The position numbers and the translations under genes are program-made. From NCBI GenBank assembly GCA_016218725.1, contig JACRDB010000149.1, forward strand, positions 62,001 to 126,000: a stretch of 64,000 bases of DNA, written 5' to 3'. Shown here piece by piece: positions 31,606 to 39,457 of the stretch. This DNA is from Deltaproteobacteria bacterium. GTDB lineage: Bacteria; Myxococcota_A; Polyangia; Polyangiales; Ga0077539. The notes below the pieces were generated by a model that was given only the letters and a program-made list of their open reading frames with translations, was not told where the DNA came from and searched no databases. Position 1 is the stretch's first letter. Every line of letters starts with the position of its first letter.

Positions 31606-34389
31606 ATGAGAGACCTACGTTTCCACCCTCTGGCGCTGGCCTGCCTGTTGGCGGTCGGCTGTGGCGGCGGGGGCAGCACCCCCGCGGACACCGGCGCCGC
31701 TGATACAGGCGCCGCGGACACCGGCACGGCGGACACCGCCGTGATGGACACCGGCACGGCAGACACTTCCACCATGGACACCGGCACCCCGCCGCCGGAC
31801 CAGCCTCCGCCGCCGGACGGCGACAAGGAGGACGTCCCCCCGCCGGAGGACGTCCCCGAGGAGATGGAGCCCGAGCGCGTGCCCGGCGTGCCCACCATGG
31901 GCGCGGGCATCGCGCTGGCGCCCAACGACCAGGTGGCCCTGGTGGCCAACCGGGACGCCAACTCCGTGTCGGTGTTCCGCACGGACTTCACCACCACGCC
32001 GCCCACGCTCACCCGCACGGCGGAGCTCTCCATGGCGCCCTTTGGCGCCAACGCCGAGCCCTGGTCGGTGATCGTGAACAACGGCGGGACCACGGGCTTC
32101 GTGATCCTGCGCCGGGCCCAGCGCCTGGTGCGCATCTCCGGCCTCCGGGGCACGCCCAGGATCACCGGCATCGCCGCCACGGGCTCGGAGCCCTCGGGGC
32201 TCGCCATCAGCCCCACCGGGGCGCGGCTCTTCGTCACCAACTTCGTCGACGGGACCGTCGGGGTCTACACCCAGAGCCTGCTCCGGGTGGGCCTCATCGA
32301 CCTGAACCCCGCCCTGGCCTCCTCGGGGCTCCTGGGCACCGTGAGCCCGCGCCTCGGCCTGGCGCACCCCAGGGCCATCGTCATCACCAACAACGGCAAC
32401 CGCAGCGACGCCGACGAGACCGTGTACGTCACCGAGTTCTTCGCCCAGCGCGACCCCACGGTGATGATCGGCAACGACGGCGCCAACTCGGACATCACCC
32501 ACCAGGGCGTGGTGTACCGCTTCGGCCTCGGGGCCGGGAACCCCGTGGGGCCGATCATTCGCATCCCGCCGATCGCCAACACGGGCTTCCAGGACTCCCG
32601 CGGGCAGAACACCGGGTGCTTCCCGAACCAGCTCTTCGCCATGAAGATCAACAACAACCGGGTGTTCATCTCCGCGAGCTGCGAGTCCCCGAGGGGCCCC
32701 ACGGGCCCGGCGGGCATGGCCCCGATGATCGACACGCGCAACTTCAAGACGCAGATGTTCTCGATCATCGCGCAGATCGACACCCGCACCAACATGGCCG
32801 TCCCCGCCAACACGGTGCTCCTCCAGCGCCGCTTCGAGGACCTCTTCACCGCCAACATGGTGCCCGGCGGCGAGCAGCGCCAGCCGCTCATCCCGATTGA
32901 CCTCTCCTTCGCGCCGATGACCAACATCGCCTACGTGGTGGGCTACGGCTCCAGCGCCGTGTTCCGCGCCCGCTTCATGGACGACGGCTCGCTCATGGAG
33001 GTCGGCTCCAGCACCGCGCCGGTGATCCGGCTGAACGCCAACCCGATGACCCAGGGCCTGGACCCCTACGGCATCGCCATCGTGAACGACCCGGCCCGCT
33101 CCGCGGCCCTGGTGGTCAACGAGTTCACCCGCAACGTGAACATCCTCTCGCTGGAGACCCAGACCGTGGTGGGCGCCGTGGAGAGCACCGCCAACGCCAT
33201 GAGCGACGTGCGCCGCGGGAGGCACTTCTTCGTCACCGGCCTCGGGCGCTGGAGCCTCGGCGGCCAGGGCTGGAACTCCTGCGAGGCGTGCCACCCCAAC
33301 GGCCTCACGGACAACGTCACCTGGTACTTCCCGCGCGGGCCCCGGCAGACCATCTCGCTGGAGTCCATGCACTCGCGCCGGAACCCCGCGGACCAGCGGC
33401 TCCTCAACTGGACCGCCATCTTCGACGAGGGCTCGGACTTCGAGCTCAACACCCGCGGCAACTCCGGCGGCGTGGGCGCGCTCGTGCACGCCATCTCCAT
33501 GCCCCCCGTGGCCGCGGACCGCATCGCCTTCGACGCCGCCATGGGCATGGCCCCCACCGGCGTGCGGGTGCCGCAGCAGGGCTTGAACGGCTCCGTGCGC
33601 TCGCTCCTGTCCGCGGGCGGCTTCGAGGGCACCCGCGCGGTGATCCCCGACTGGGCCGACGTGGAGGCCTACATGCGCGTGATCCGCGCGCCCCGCGGCG
33701 CCCGCGGCCTCGCCAGCGCCGACGTGACCGCCGGCCGCACGCTCTTCCAGACGGGCAACTGCGCGGGCTGCCACGGCGGCGACAAGTGGACCATCTCCAG
33801 GGTGTTCTATACGCCCGGCGAGGCCAACAACAACCCCGCCATGGGCGCGCTCCGGATGCGCTCCTGGACGCTCCCGGCGGGCTTCCCCGCGGCCCGGGCC
33901 CCGGCCCCCGGCACGCTCCGCCCCCCGGCGGACCGCGCCGCCGCCCACGACCAGATCACCTGCGCGCTGCGCAACGTCGGCACCATGCCCCCGGCGGGCA
34001 TGGTCGAGACCGTCGGCGTCCTGCGCCAGGACCAGGTGGAGCTGCGCCAGGACATGATGACCCGCGGCCAGGGCGACGCAAACCCCCAGGAGACCGGCTT
34101 CAACCCGCCGGGCCTCCTCGGCGTCAACGTGGGCGGGCCGTACTTCCACGCGGGCAACGCCCGCACCCTGGAGGAGCTCTTCTCCGCCACGTTCCAGACG
34201 CACTACCAGGCCTTCTCGTCGAACTTCCTGGCCACCACCGGCGCCACCCGGGACACGCAGGTGCGGCAGATCATCGCCTTCCTCATGTCCATCGATGAGG
34301 CCACCCCGGTGTTCCCCATCGCCGAGGCCCAGACGCGCCTCGGCTTCAACCCGGACATCTGCGGCTCGCAGATGCCCGCCTTCCCCTGA
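31606..34389 (+). CDS. Propeller-type lipoprotein with two CxxCH haem sites
   Basis: A 927-aa protein. Lipobox LLAVGC is followed by a repetitive linker (ADTGAADTGTADT, then PPPDGDKEDVPPPEDV). Residues 95-540 look like a YVTN-type beta-propeller (GIALAPNDQVALVANRDANSVSVFR, SGLAISPTGARLFVTNFVDGTVGVY). Two c-type haem sites follow: CEACH at 559 and CAGCH at 719, the second within a typical cytochrome c fold (ADVTAGRTLFQTGNCAGCHGG) with Met ligands further on (GTMPPAGM). It resembles the MauG/di-haem peroxidase-like arrangement but fused to a propeller. Likely an outer-membrane electron-transfer protein. Start ATG 31606, with weak Shine-Dalgarno. Confidence 0.8.
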   Translation: MRDLRFHPLALACLLAVGCGGGGSTPADTGAADTGAADTGTADTAVMDTGTADTSTMDTGTPPPDQPPPPDGDKEDVPPPEDVPEEMEPERVPGVPTMGAGIALAPNDQVALVANRDANSVSVFRTDFTTTPPTLTRTAELSMAPFGANAEPWSVIVNNGGTTGFVILRRAQRLVRISGLRGTPRITGIAATGSEPSGLAISPTGARLFVTNFVDGTVGVYTQSLLRVGLIDLNPALASSGLLGTVSPRLGLAHPRAIVITNNGNRSDADETVYVTEFFAQRDPTVMIGNDGANSDITHQGVVYRFGLGAGNPVGPIIRIPPIANTGFQDSRGQNTGCFPNQLFAMKINNNRVFISASCESPRGPTGPAGMAPMIDTRNFKTQMFSIIAQIDTRTNMAVPANTVLLQRRFEDLFTANMVPGGEQRQPLIPIDLSFAPMTNIAYVVGYGSSAVFRARFMDDGSLMEVGSSTAPVIRLNANPMTQGLDPYGIAIVNDPARSAALVVNEFTRNVNILSLETQTVVGAVESTANAMSDVRRGRHFFVTGLGRWSLGGQGWNSCEACHPNGLTDNVTWYFPRGPRQTISLESMHSRRNPADQRLLNWTAIFDEGSDFELNTRGNSGGVGALVHAISMPPVAADRIAFDAAMGMAPTGVRVPQQGLNGSVRSLLSAGGFEGTRAVIPDWADVEAYMRVIRAPRGARGLASADVTAGRTLFQTGNCAGCHGGDKWTISRVFYTPGEANNNPAMGALRMRSWTLPAGFPAARAPAPGTLRPPADRAAAHDQITCALRNVGTMPPAGMVETVGVLRQDQVELRQDMMTRGQGDANPQETGFNPPGLLGVNVGGPYFHAGNARTLEELFSATFQTHYQAFSSNFLATTGATRDTQVRQIIAFLMSIDEATPVFPIAEAQTRLGFNPDICGSQMPAFP

Positions 34390-34418
34390 CACTCCCCTCC
34401 GCCTGGATCCGGGTGGCG

Positions 34419-34424
34419 TAACAT
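34419..34424 (+). promoter_or_regulatory. -10-like hexamer TAACAT before GTG 34431
   Basis: It ends 6 nt upstream of the GTG start, with no Shine-Dalgarno. Confidence 0.35.
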
Positions 34425-34430
34425 CACCGT

Positions 34431-35141
34431 GTGAAACGCCACCACGCCGCGCTCCTCGGGGCGCTGGTCGCCCTGGGCCTCGCCCTCTGGACGTGGTCCC
34501 GCCGGGCCCACGCGCCGGGCCCCGAGAGCGCCCGGGATTCCCAGGAAAACACAATAGATTCAGGTAGTTACCAGGATCCAGGGGAGGCCCCCGGGGCGCC
34601 GCGGGGCACCCCGAGGGGGGCGCCTCCGCCGGCCCGCACGGTGCGGGACCAGGCCGTGAGGGACGCGCTCCGGCGGCAGCTCTTCACCGCGTGGAGCCAG
34701 AGCCCGGCGGAGCCCGTCCCCGCGAGGGACCCGCTCCACGCGCCGATGCCCACACTGGACGGCGGCGGCGTGGACCCGGCCTACCTCCGGGCGCGCATCC
34801 GAGAGGACTTCCTCCCGATGGCGCAGCAGTGCTACGAGCAGTTCCTGGTGCGCTCGCCGGGGTGGCGGGGCCGGGTGCCCGTGGAGTTCGTGCTCCTGGG
34901 CGACGAGCACGTGGGCGGCGTGGTGGACGAGGCCCGCATCGTCGGCCCGGACGGCGGCGTGGACGGCGGCGCGGACGGCGGGGCGCCTCCCCGGAGCTTA
35001 GGGGACCGGGAGTTCCAGACGTGCCTGCGCGAGTCCATGATGGCCATGGCCTTCGCGCCGCCGCCGGGGAGAGGGAGCCTCCGGGTGCGCTACCCCTTCC
35101 GCTTCGAGCCCGACGACGCGGGGCCGCCGGACGCGCGCTGA
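34431..35141 (+). CDS. AgmX/PglI C-terminal domain-type membrane protein
   Basis: A 236-aa protein with one N-terminal membrane anchor (AALLGALVALGLALW) and a Pro-rich linker. The C-terminal domain (ARIREDFLPMAQQCYEQFL, GRVPVEFVLLGDEHVGGVVDEARIV, EFQTCLRESMMAMAFAPPPG, LRVRYPFRF) matches the TonB-like AgmX/PglI C-terminal domain common in myxobacteria, with its paired cysteines. Such proteins associate with gliding or energy-transducing envelope complexes; no partner genes are nearby. A VDGGADGG low-complexity insert sits in the domain. It converges with folE. Confidence 0.72.
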   Translation: MKRHHAALLGALVALGLALWTWSRRAHAPGPESARDSQENTIDSGSYQDPGEAPGAPRGTPRGAPPPARTVRDQAVRDALRRQLFTAWSQSPAEPVPARDPLHAPMPTLDGGGVDPAYLRARIREDFLPMAQQCYEQFLVRSPGWRGRVPVEFVLLGDEHVGGVVDEARIVGPDGGVDGGADGGAPPRSLGDREFQTCLRESMMAMAFAPPPGRGSLRVRYPFRFEPDDAGPPDAR

Positions 35142-35149
35142 ACGACCAT

Positions 35150-35713
35150 TCAGCGGGCGACCGCGCCGAGGAACTCCGCCCGCTCGTCCGGGTGCGCGGC
35201 CCAGCGCCCCGCGAAGGCGTGGGTCACCACCGTCGCCCCGGTCTGGCGCTCGCCGCGCTGCGAGAGGCACCCGTGGCGGGCCTCCAGCACCGCCCCCGCG
35301 GCGCGGGCCCCGAGGTGCTCCACCAGGCTCCCGGCGAGCTGCTCCCCGAGGGTCTCCTGGAGCACCAGCCGGTGCGCCAGGGCCTCCAGGAGCGTCACCA
35401 GCGCCCCCAGTCCCACGATGCGCCCGTCGGGCACGTACGCCAGGTGGGCCACGCCCTCCACGGTGAGCAGGTGGTGAGGGCACACGCTGGTGTACGTAAG
35501 ACCCCGCAGGAGCACCATCCCCGTGGCGCGGCTCGGGAGCGGCTCCCCGAGGCACCGGGCCGGGTCTTTACGGTAACCATCCAAAAGCTCCTCCTTCCAG
35601 ACTCGGGCGACCCTCGCGGGCGTCTCCCGCAGCTCCGGGTCCGCGTCCAGCGGCACCCCGAGGCCCCTCAAGAAGACCTCCACGGCGGCCTCGGCGGTGT
35701 CCTTGGGGATCAT
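35150..35713 (-). CDS. folE: GTP cyclohydrolase I
   Basis: A 187-aa protein of the expected length. Zinc and active-site motifs are clear: SVCPHHLLTVEGVAHLAYVP, VGLGALVTLLEALAHRLVLQE, and ARHGCLSQRG. It converts GTP to dihydroneopterin triphosphate, the first step to folate and pterins. It follows DUF2203 by 3 bp (stop 35717, ATG 35713), so the two are an operon. The position corresponding to the usual Arg in LxRL is Thr (LVTLLEA), a small oddity. Confidence 0.95.
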   Translation of the reverse strand: MIPKDTAEAAVEVFLRGLGVPLDADPELRETPARVARVWKEELLDGYRKDPARCLGEPLPSRATGMVLLRGLTYTSVCPHHLLTVEGVAHLAYVPDGRIVGLGALVTLLEALAHRLVLQETLGEQLAGSLVEHLGARAAGAVLEARHGCLSQRGERQTGATVVTHAFAGRWAAHPDERAEFLGAVAR

Positions 35714-35716
35714 GGT

Positions 35717-36142
35717 TCAATTCAAGGTCGGCGGGATGGACTCGCGCGGCAGCGGGCGCCGCGCCTCGAAGCCCTGGTCCATGGGGTGCCAGTGCGCCAC
35801 CTGGGTCTCGCCGTAGCGCCAGCAGAGCCACACGGCATTGCCCTCCAGGCGCCCGTGGAAGTCCACCAGGCCCTGACGCACATCTTTCACCACCACGCCG
35901 GTCGCTTCGATCTCTCGCCACAGGTCGCGCAGCTCGTTCACGGGGACCTTGAGCTGGCGCTTGAGCTCCAGCACCTCGGGGCTGTCGCCGTCCTGGGGCT
36001 CCAGGCTCCGGGAGTCCACGCCGTGGGCCGTGAGGGCCGTGGTCACCGCGTCCAGGTCGCGCACCAGCGTGAGCTGCCGGGCCACCAGCACGTTGAGCCG
36101 GGGCAGGAGGGCGTTGGCTTCAGAGACCGAAAAGACCTTCAC
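35717..36142 (-). CDS. DUF2203 family protein
   Basis: A 141-aa cytoplasmic protein. It begins VKVFSVSEANALLPRLN and includes ELRDLWREIEATGVVVKDVRQGLVDFHGRLEG and VWLCWRYGETQVAHWHPMDQGFEARRPL, the signature of DUF2203. Function unknown. GTG 36142 has AGGAG 8 nt upstream and starts exactly at family homology, so the longer frame to 36193 is rejected. It is in an operon with folE. Confidence 0.88.
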   Translation of the reverse strand: MKVFSVSEANALLPRLNVLVARQLTLVRDLDAVTTALTAHGVDSRSLEPQDGDSPEVLELKRQLKVPVNELRDLWREIEATGVVVKDVRQGLVDFHGRLEGNAVWLCWRYGETQVAHWHPMDQGFEARRPLPRESIPPTLN

Positions 36143-36236
36143 GCGTTCACTCCTAAGGGGCTCCCGCAGGGATTGCACCCCGGAGGATAGCACCGAGCGG
36201 GAGCGTCCAGAGGGTGCGCGCGGGGGGCAACGGTTC

Positions 36237-36242
36237 TAGACT
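36237..36242 (+). promoter_or_regulatory. -10-like hexamer TAGACT before ATG 36251
   Basis: It ends 8 nt before the ATG, which supports that start over TTG 36242. Confidence 0.4.
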
Positions 36243-36250
36243 TGGCCATC

Positions 36251-37828
36251 ATGCGGGCCTTGGTGCTTTGGGTGGCGCTCTTGGCGGGCTTCGGGTGCGG
36301 GGCCCGCTCGTCGCTCCGGGGGGAGGGGCTCCCCCCGCCGGACGTGGTGGCGCCCGATACCGCGCCCCCGGACACCCTCCCGGACACCGCCCGCCCGGAC
36401 ACGCCCTTGCCCGACGCGCGCCCGCCGGACGTGCCCTCGCGGGTGGACGTGACCTGCCCGGCCCCGGTGCGAGGCCGCCAGACCGAGACCGTGACCCTCG
36501 CGGCCCAGGCGCGCTCGTCCCTCGGGCTCCCGCTGGGGTACCGCTGGGCCGTGGAGCGCCGCCCCTCGGGCTCCACCGCGGAGCCCTCTCCGCCGGAGCT
36601 GGCCACCACGCGCTTCACGTTCGATCGCGGCGGCGAGTGGCTCCTGCGCTTCACCGCCACGGACCGCGCGGGCGCCACGGCGAGCTGCACCACGCGCCTC
36701 ACGGCGGAGCCGGCCATCGAGCTCCTGTGCCCGAACGACGTGAGCAACTACGAGGGCGCCACGGTGCGCCTGGAGGCCCTGGTGCGCTCCAACCTCGGCC
36801 GCGCCGTGAGCGCCCGCTGGAGCCTCCTCTCGCGGCCCCCCGGGAGCCTCACGGACCTCACCCCCGCCGCGGGTACCTCCTCCTCGCTGCTCCTGGATCA
36901 CCTCGGGGACTGGCGGCTCCAGGTGACGGCCACGGACAGCGCGGGGCTCATGGCGAGCTGCACGGCCAACGTCCACGCCGACCCGGACGTGCTGGTCACC
37001 TGCCCGGCGGACCGGCGCTCCAGCCCCTTCCTGACCATCCCCCTCCAGGGCGAGGCCCAGAGCCGCACCGGGCAGCCGCTCGCCTTCCGCTGGGAGGTGG
37101 TGGAGGCGCCGGTGACCAGCACCGCGGCGGTGACCAACGCCACCAACCGCGTGGCGTCCTTTACGTTCGACGTAGCGGGCGACTGGACCTGGCGCTTCAC
37201 GGCCACCAACACCCGAGGCAACCGCGCCTCGTGCACCACCCGGGCGCGGGCCGCCAGCGACGAGGCCGTGCGCGTGGAGATCGTCTGGAACACCGACCGC
37301 GCATGCGTCGGCTGCGGCGCGAGGGGCGAGGGCCAGGACATCGACCTGCACCTCTCGGACGTCTCCCGGTCCCTGGGGCGCTGGGCCAGCCGCGCGGGCG
37401 ACGCGGACTGCTACTTCGCCAACTGCGTCTGCGGCTCGCCGGGGATGTTCTGCGCCATGGAGCGCCTGGACTGGCCGCCCACGGGGGCGCTCAACAACCC
37501 ACAGCTCGACATCGACCACATCTCGGACCTGCCCGGGCCGGAGAACATCAACGTGCGCCAGGCCTCCGCCGGCGCGCAGTTCGACGTGGGCGTGCACTTC
37601 TTCTCCGCCCACGCGGCCTCGCCCTTCACCACCGTGGTGGCGCGCGTCTACTGCGGCGGCCGCGTGGTCTTCGAGAGCGAGGGCGTGCGCCTGGAGGAGG
37701 GCCCGTCCACGGACCACAACCTCTGGCGCGTGGGGCGCATCACCGTCACCGCCGGCGGCTGCGCCTTCGCCCGCTGCGGGGCGCCGGGGAGCCTGGCCGA
37801 GTGCATCCGCCCGCAGGGGTCCTGGTAG
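36251..37828 (+). CDS. Lipoprotein with three Ig/PKD-like repeats
   Basis: A 525-aa protein with lipobox LLAGFGC and a PPD/PDT-rich linker. Three repeats of about 90 residues follow, each ending in a strand-Cys pattern: FTFDRGGEWLLRFTATD...SCTTR, LLLDHLGDWRLQVTATDS...SCTAN, FTFDVAGDWTWRFTATNT...SCTTR, typical of PKD/Ig-like modules. The C-terminal domain (VRVEIVWNTD...GQDIDLHL...DCYFANC...NVRQASAGAQFDVGVHFFSAH) resembles calcium- or sugar-binding pre-peptidase domains. A surface adhesin or binding protein is likely. It converges with the next lipoprotein gene 3 bp away. Confidence 0.75.
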   Translation: MRALVLWVALLAGFGCGARSSLRGEGLPPPDVVAPDTAPPDTLPDTARPDTPLPDARPPDVPSRVDVTCPAPVRGRQTETVTLAAQARSSLGLPLGYRWAVERRPSGSTAEPSPPELATTRFTFDRGGEWLLRFTATDRAGATASCTTRLTAEPAIELLCPNDVSNYEGATVRLEALVRSNLGRAVSARWSLLSRPPGSLTDLTPAAGTSSSLLLDHLGDWRLQVTATDSAGLMASCTANVHADPDVLVTCPADRRSSPFLTIPLQGEAQSRTGQPLAFRWEVVEAPVTSTAAVTNATNRVASFTFDVAGDWTWRFTATNTRGNRASCTTRARAASDEAVRVEIVWNTDRACVGCGARGEGQDIDLHLSDVSRSLGRWASRAGDADCYFANCVCGSPGMFCAMERLDWPPTGALNNPQLDIDHISDLPGPENINVRQASAGAQFDVGVHFFSAHAASPFTTVVARVYCGGRVVFESEGVRLEEGPSTDHNLWRVGRITVTAGGCAFARCGAPGSLAECIRPQGSW

Positions 37829-37831
37829 CTC

Positions 37832-38410
37832 TCACACCGCCAGGGCGCGGAAGTACAGCACCACGCTCACCCTGGCGTCGAAGCGCCGCGGCAGCGCCGC
37901 CGCCGCCGGCACCCGGATGCCCACCTTGACGCCCCCGCCGGAGGTGAGCGCCGCCTGGATCGGCGCCAGCGTGTCCCGCGTGGCCGTGATGGTCACCTCC
38001 ACGGGCCCGGGGCCCATGGGCTGGGTCACCGTCCCCACGTTCACCGTCGCGCTGGAGCTCGCCAGGTACAGGGTCATGGGCGAGCCCATGAACTGCTCGA
38101 AGGCCGTCACCCCCGTGGTGTCGCTCCCCAGCGTGAGCGTCACCCTGTCCACCAGCACCGCCGCGGGCGCGCGCCCCAGGGCCCCCCGCGCCGCGTTCAG
38201 GAACGCCCCGTAGGGGTTGCCCGTCTCCGTGGACAGGTTCTTGTCCACGTCGAAGGCCCCGTTGCGCACCTCGTCGTCCTTGAACTTGTCCAGCCGGATG
38301 GACACCGGCCCCGAGTACCCCACGGTGTTCAGGTCGTTGGACCCGCTCCCGCCGCAGCCCGCCACCAGGAGCAACGCCCCAAACACCAGCGCGCGTCGTG
38401 TCATGCTCAT
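37832..38410 (-). CDS. Small lipoprotein, function unknown
   Basis: A 192-aa protein with N-terminus MSMTRRALVFGALLLVAGC, a clear lipobox. The mature part is beta-rich (VSIRLDKFKDDEVRNG, VLVDRVTLTLGSDTTGV, MTLYLASSSATVNVG, VEVTITATRD, VSVVLYFRALAV), like a domain of cell-surface beta-sandwich type. ATG 38410 is chosen because TATGCT ends 6 nt upstream; other ATGs nearby (38413, 38404) are also in frame. No partner or enzyme motif. Confidence 0.72.
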   Translation of the reverse strand: MSMTRRALVFGALLLVAGCGGSGSNDLNTVGYSGPVSIRLDKFKDDEVRNGAFDVDKNLSTETGNPYGAFLNAARGALGRAPAAVLVDRVTLTLGSDTTGVTAFEQFMGSPMTLYLASSSATVNVGTVTQPMGPGPVEVTITATRDTLAPIQAALTSGGGVKVGIRVPAAAALPRRFDARVSVVLYFRALAV

Positions 38411-38416
38411 CATACG

Positions 38417-38422
38417 AGCATA
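38417..38422 (-). promoter_or_regulatory. -10-like hexamer TATGCT before ATG 38410
   Basis: Minus strand, 6 nt from the chosen start; there is no Shine-Dalgarno. Confidence 0.4.
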
Positions 38423-38436
38423 CCCCGTGTGGCTAT

Positions 38437-39432
38437 TCACTCAAGAGACAATCCCCCGCCCCCAGGGAGGCCCTCCGCCCGCCAGCGCAGCAGGTCCTCG
38501 CGGCGGGCCGTGGCCTCGCGGGTCTCCTCGCCCACCCACCAGCGCCGCCGACAGTACCCTACAGCGCCCTCACGCCGGAGGAACTGTGCAAACCATTGCA
38601 CATCCCCCGGGAGCTGCGCCACGCCCCGGGCGCGCTCCTCGGCGCAGGGGGCCCAGAGGGGCAGCGGCCCCGTCCAGCGGCCCGCCAGGGCCTGGAGCGC
38701 GCCCTCGTGGCGCGTCACCAGCTCCGCCAGGAGCCCTTGCAGACAAGGTATCCTCGGGGCCCGAAGGCACAGGCTCGCCACGCCCGAGGCATCATCGAGA
38801 CTCGCCTGGAGTGTGCCTTGAAACGGCGCGGACAACGTAGCGGTAACGGTCTGCACGGAGCCGTCGCGCACGCCTCGGAGGAGCGCCTCGCGGGCGCCGG
38901 CGCCGCCCTGGAGGACCCTGCGGCCCGGCTCCGGGCCGCTCACCCTGGCGCGCAGCGGGAGGGATGCCTCCAGGAGCCGCGCGAGCGCGAGCGCCAGGGC
39001 GCCCTGCGAGGCCCCCAGGGCGAGGAAGAGCCCGTCGCGGGCCACGGGCTCCCGGAGCGCCACGGGGACCGCCCAGGAGGCGCGCTCGCCGGGGGTCTCC
39101 AGGGTGAAGGAGAGGAGCCCGGAGCCCGCCCGGGCGGTCACCCCGACGAGCTCAAAGGCCCAGGGACCGGAGCCCGGAGGGCAGCGCAGGGTGGCCGTGA
39201 GGTGGCCCCGGCTCTCGCGCAGCGGGGTGGTGCTCTCGCGTGCGCGCGCGGACGCGCCCTCGCGCGCGCGGACGCGCGCGGCCGTGGGCGCGAGGACTCC
39301 CCGGCGGAGGGCGTCCCCGGAGAGGGTGAGCCGGGCGCCGTCGAGCCCGAGGCCCCAGGCCCCGAGGGCCCTCAGGGGCTCCCCCGGGCGGAGGGTGACC
39401 GCCGCGCAGAGGGCGCCCACGGAGGGGGACAC
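38437..39432 (-). CDS. Hypothetical protein downstream of aconitase
   Basis: A 331-aa protein with no recognised family. GTG 39432 starts 25 bp after the aconitase stop, so cotranscription is likely. The sequence is Leu/Arg/Ala-rich with strands in the middle (LTATLRCPPGSGPWAFELVGV, GLLSFTLETPGERASWAVPVAL), helices (ALALALARLLEASLPLRARV) and a C-terminal WF/WRRR-rich end (DVQWFAQFLRREGAVGYCRRRWWVG). No signal peptide with this start. It may be a myxobacterial regulatory or structural protein. Confidence 0.6.
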   Translation of the reverse strand: MSPSVGALCAAVTLRPGEPLRALGAWGLGLDGARLTLSGDALRRGVLAPTAARVRAREGASARARESTTPLRESRGHLTATLRCPPGSGPWAFELVGVTARAGSGLLSFTLETPGERASWAVPVALREPVARDGLFLALGASQGALALALARLLEASLPLRARVSGPEPGRRVLQGGAGAREALLRGVRDGSVQTVTATLSAPFQGTLQASLDDASGVASLCLRAPRIPCLQGLLAELVTRHEGALQALAGRWTGPLPLWAPCAEERARGVAQLPGDVQWFAQFLRREGAVGYCRRRWWVGEETREATARREDLLRWRAEGLPGGGGLSLE

Positions 39433-39457
39433 CCTGGTGCGGGGCCCCGGGAGGAGC

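Noticed and set aside
31615..34554. Antisense frame of 979 codons opposite the cytochrome lipoprotein gene
   Set aside because: It is composed of biased V/H/R/A/G residues and covers a gene with clear CxxCH and propeller motifs.
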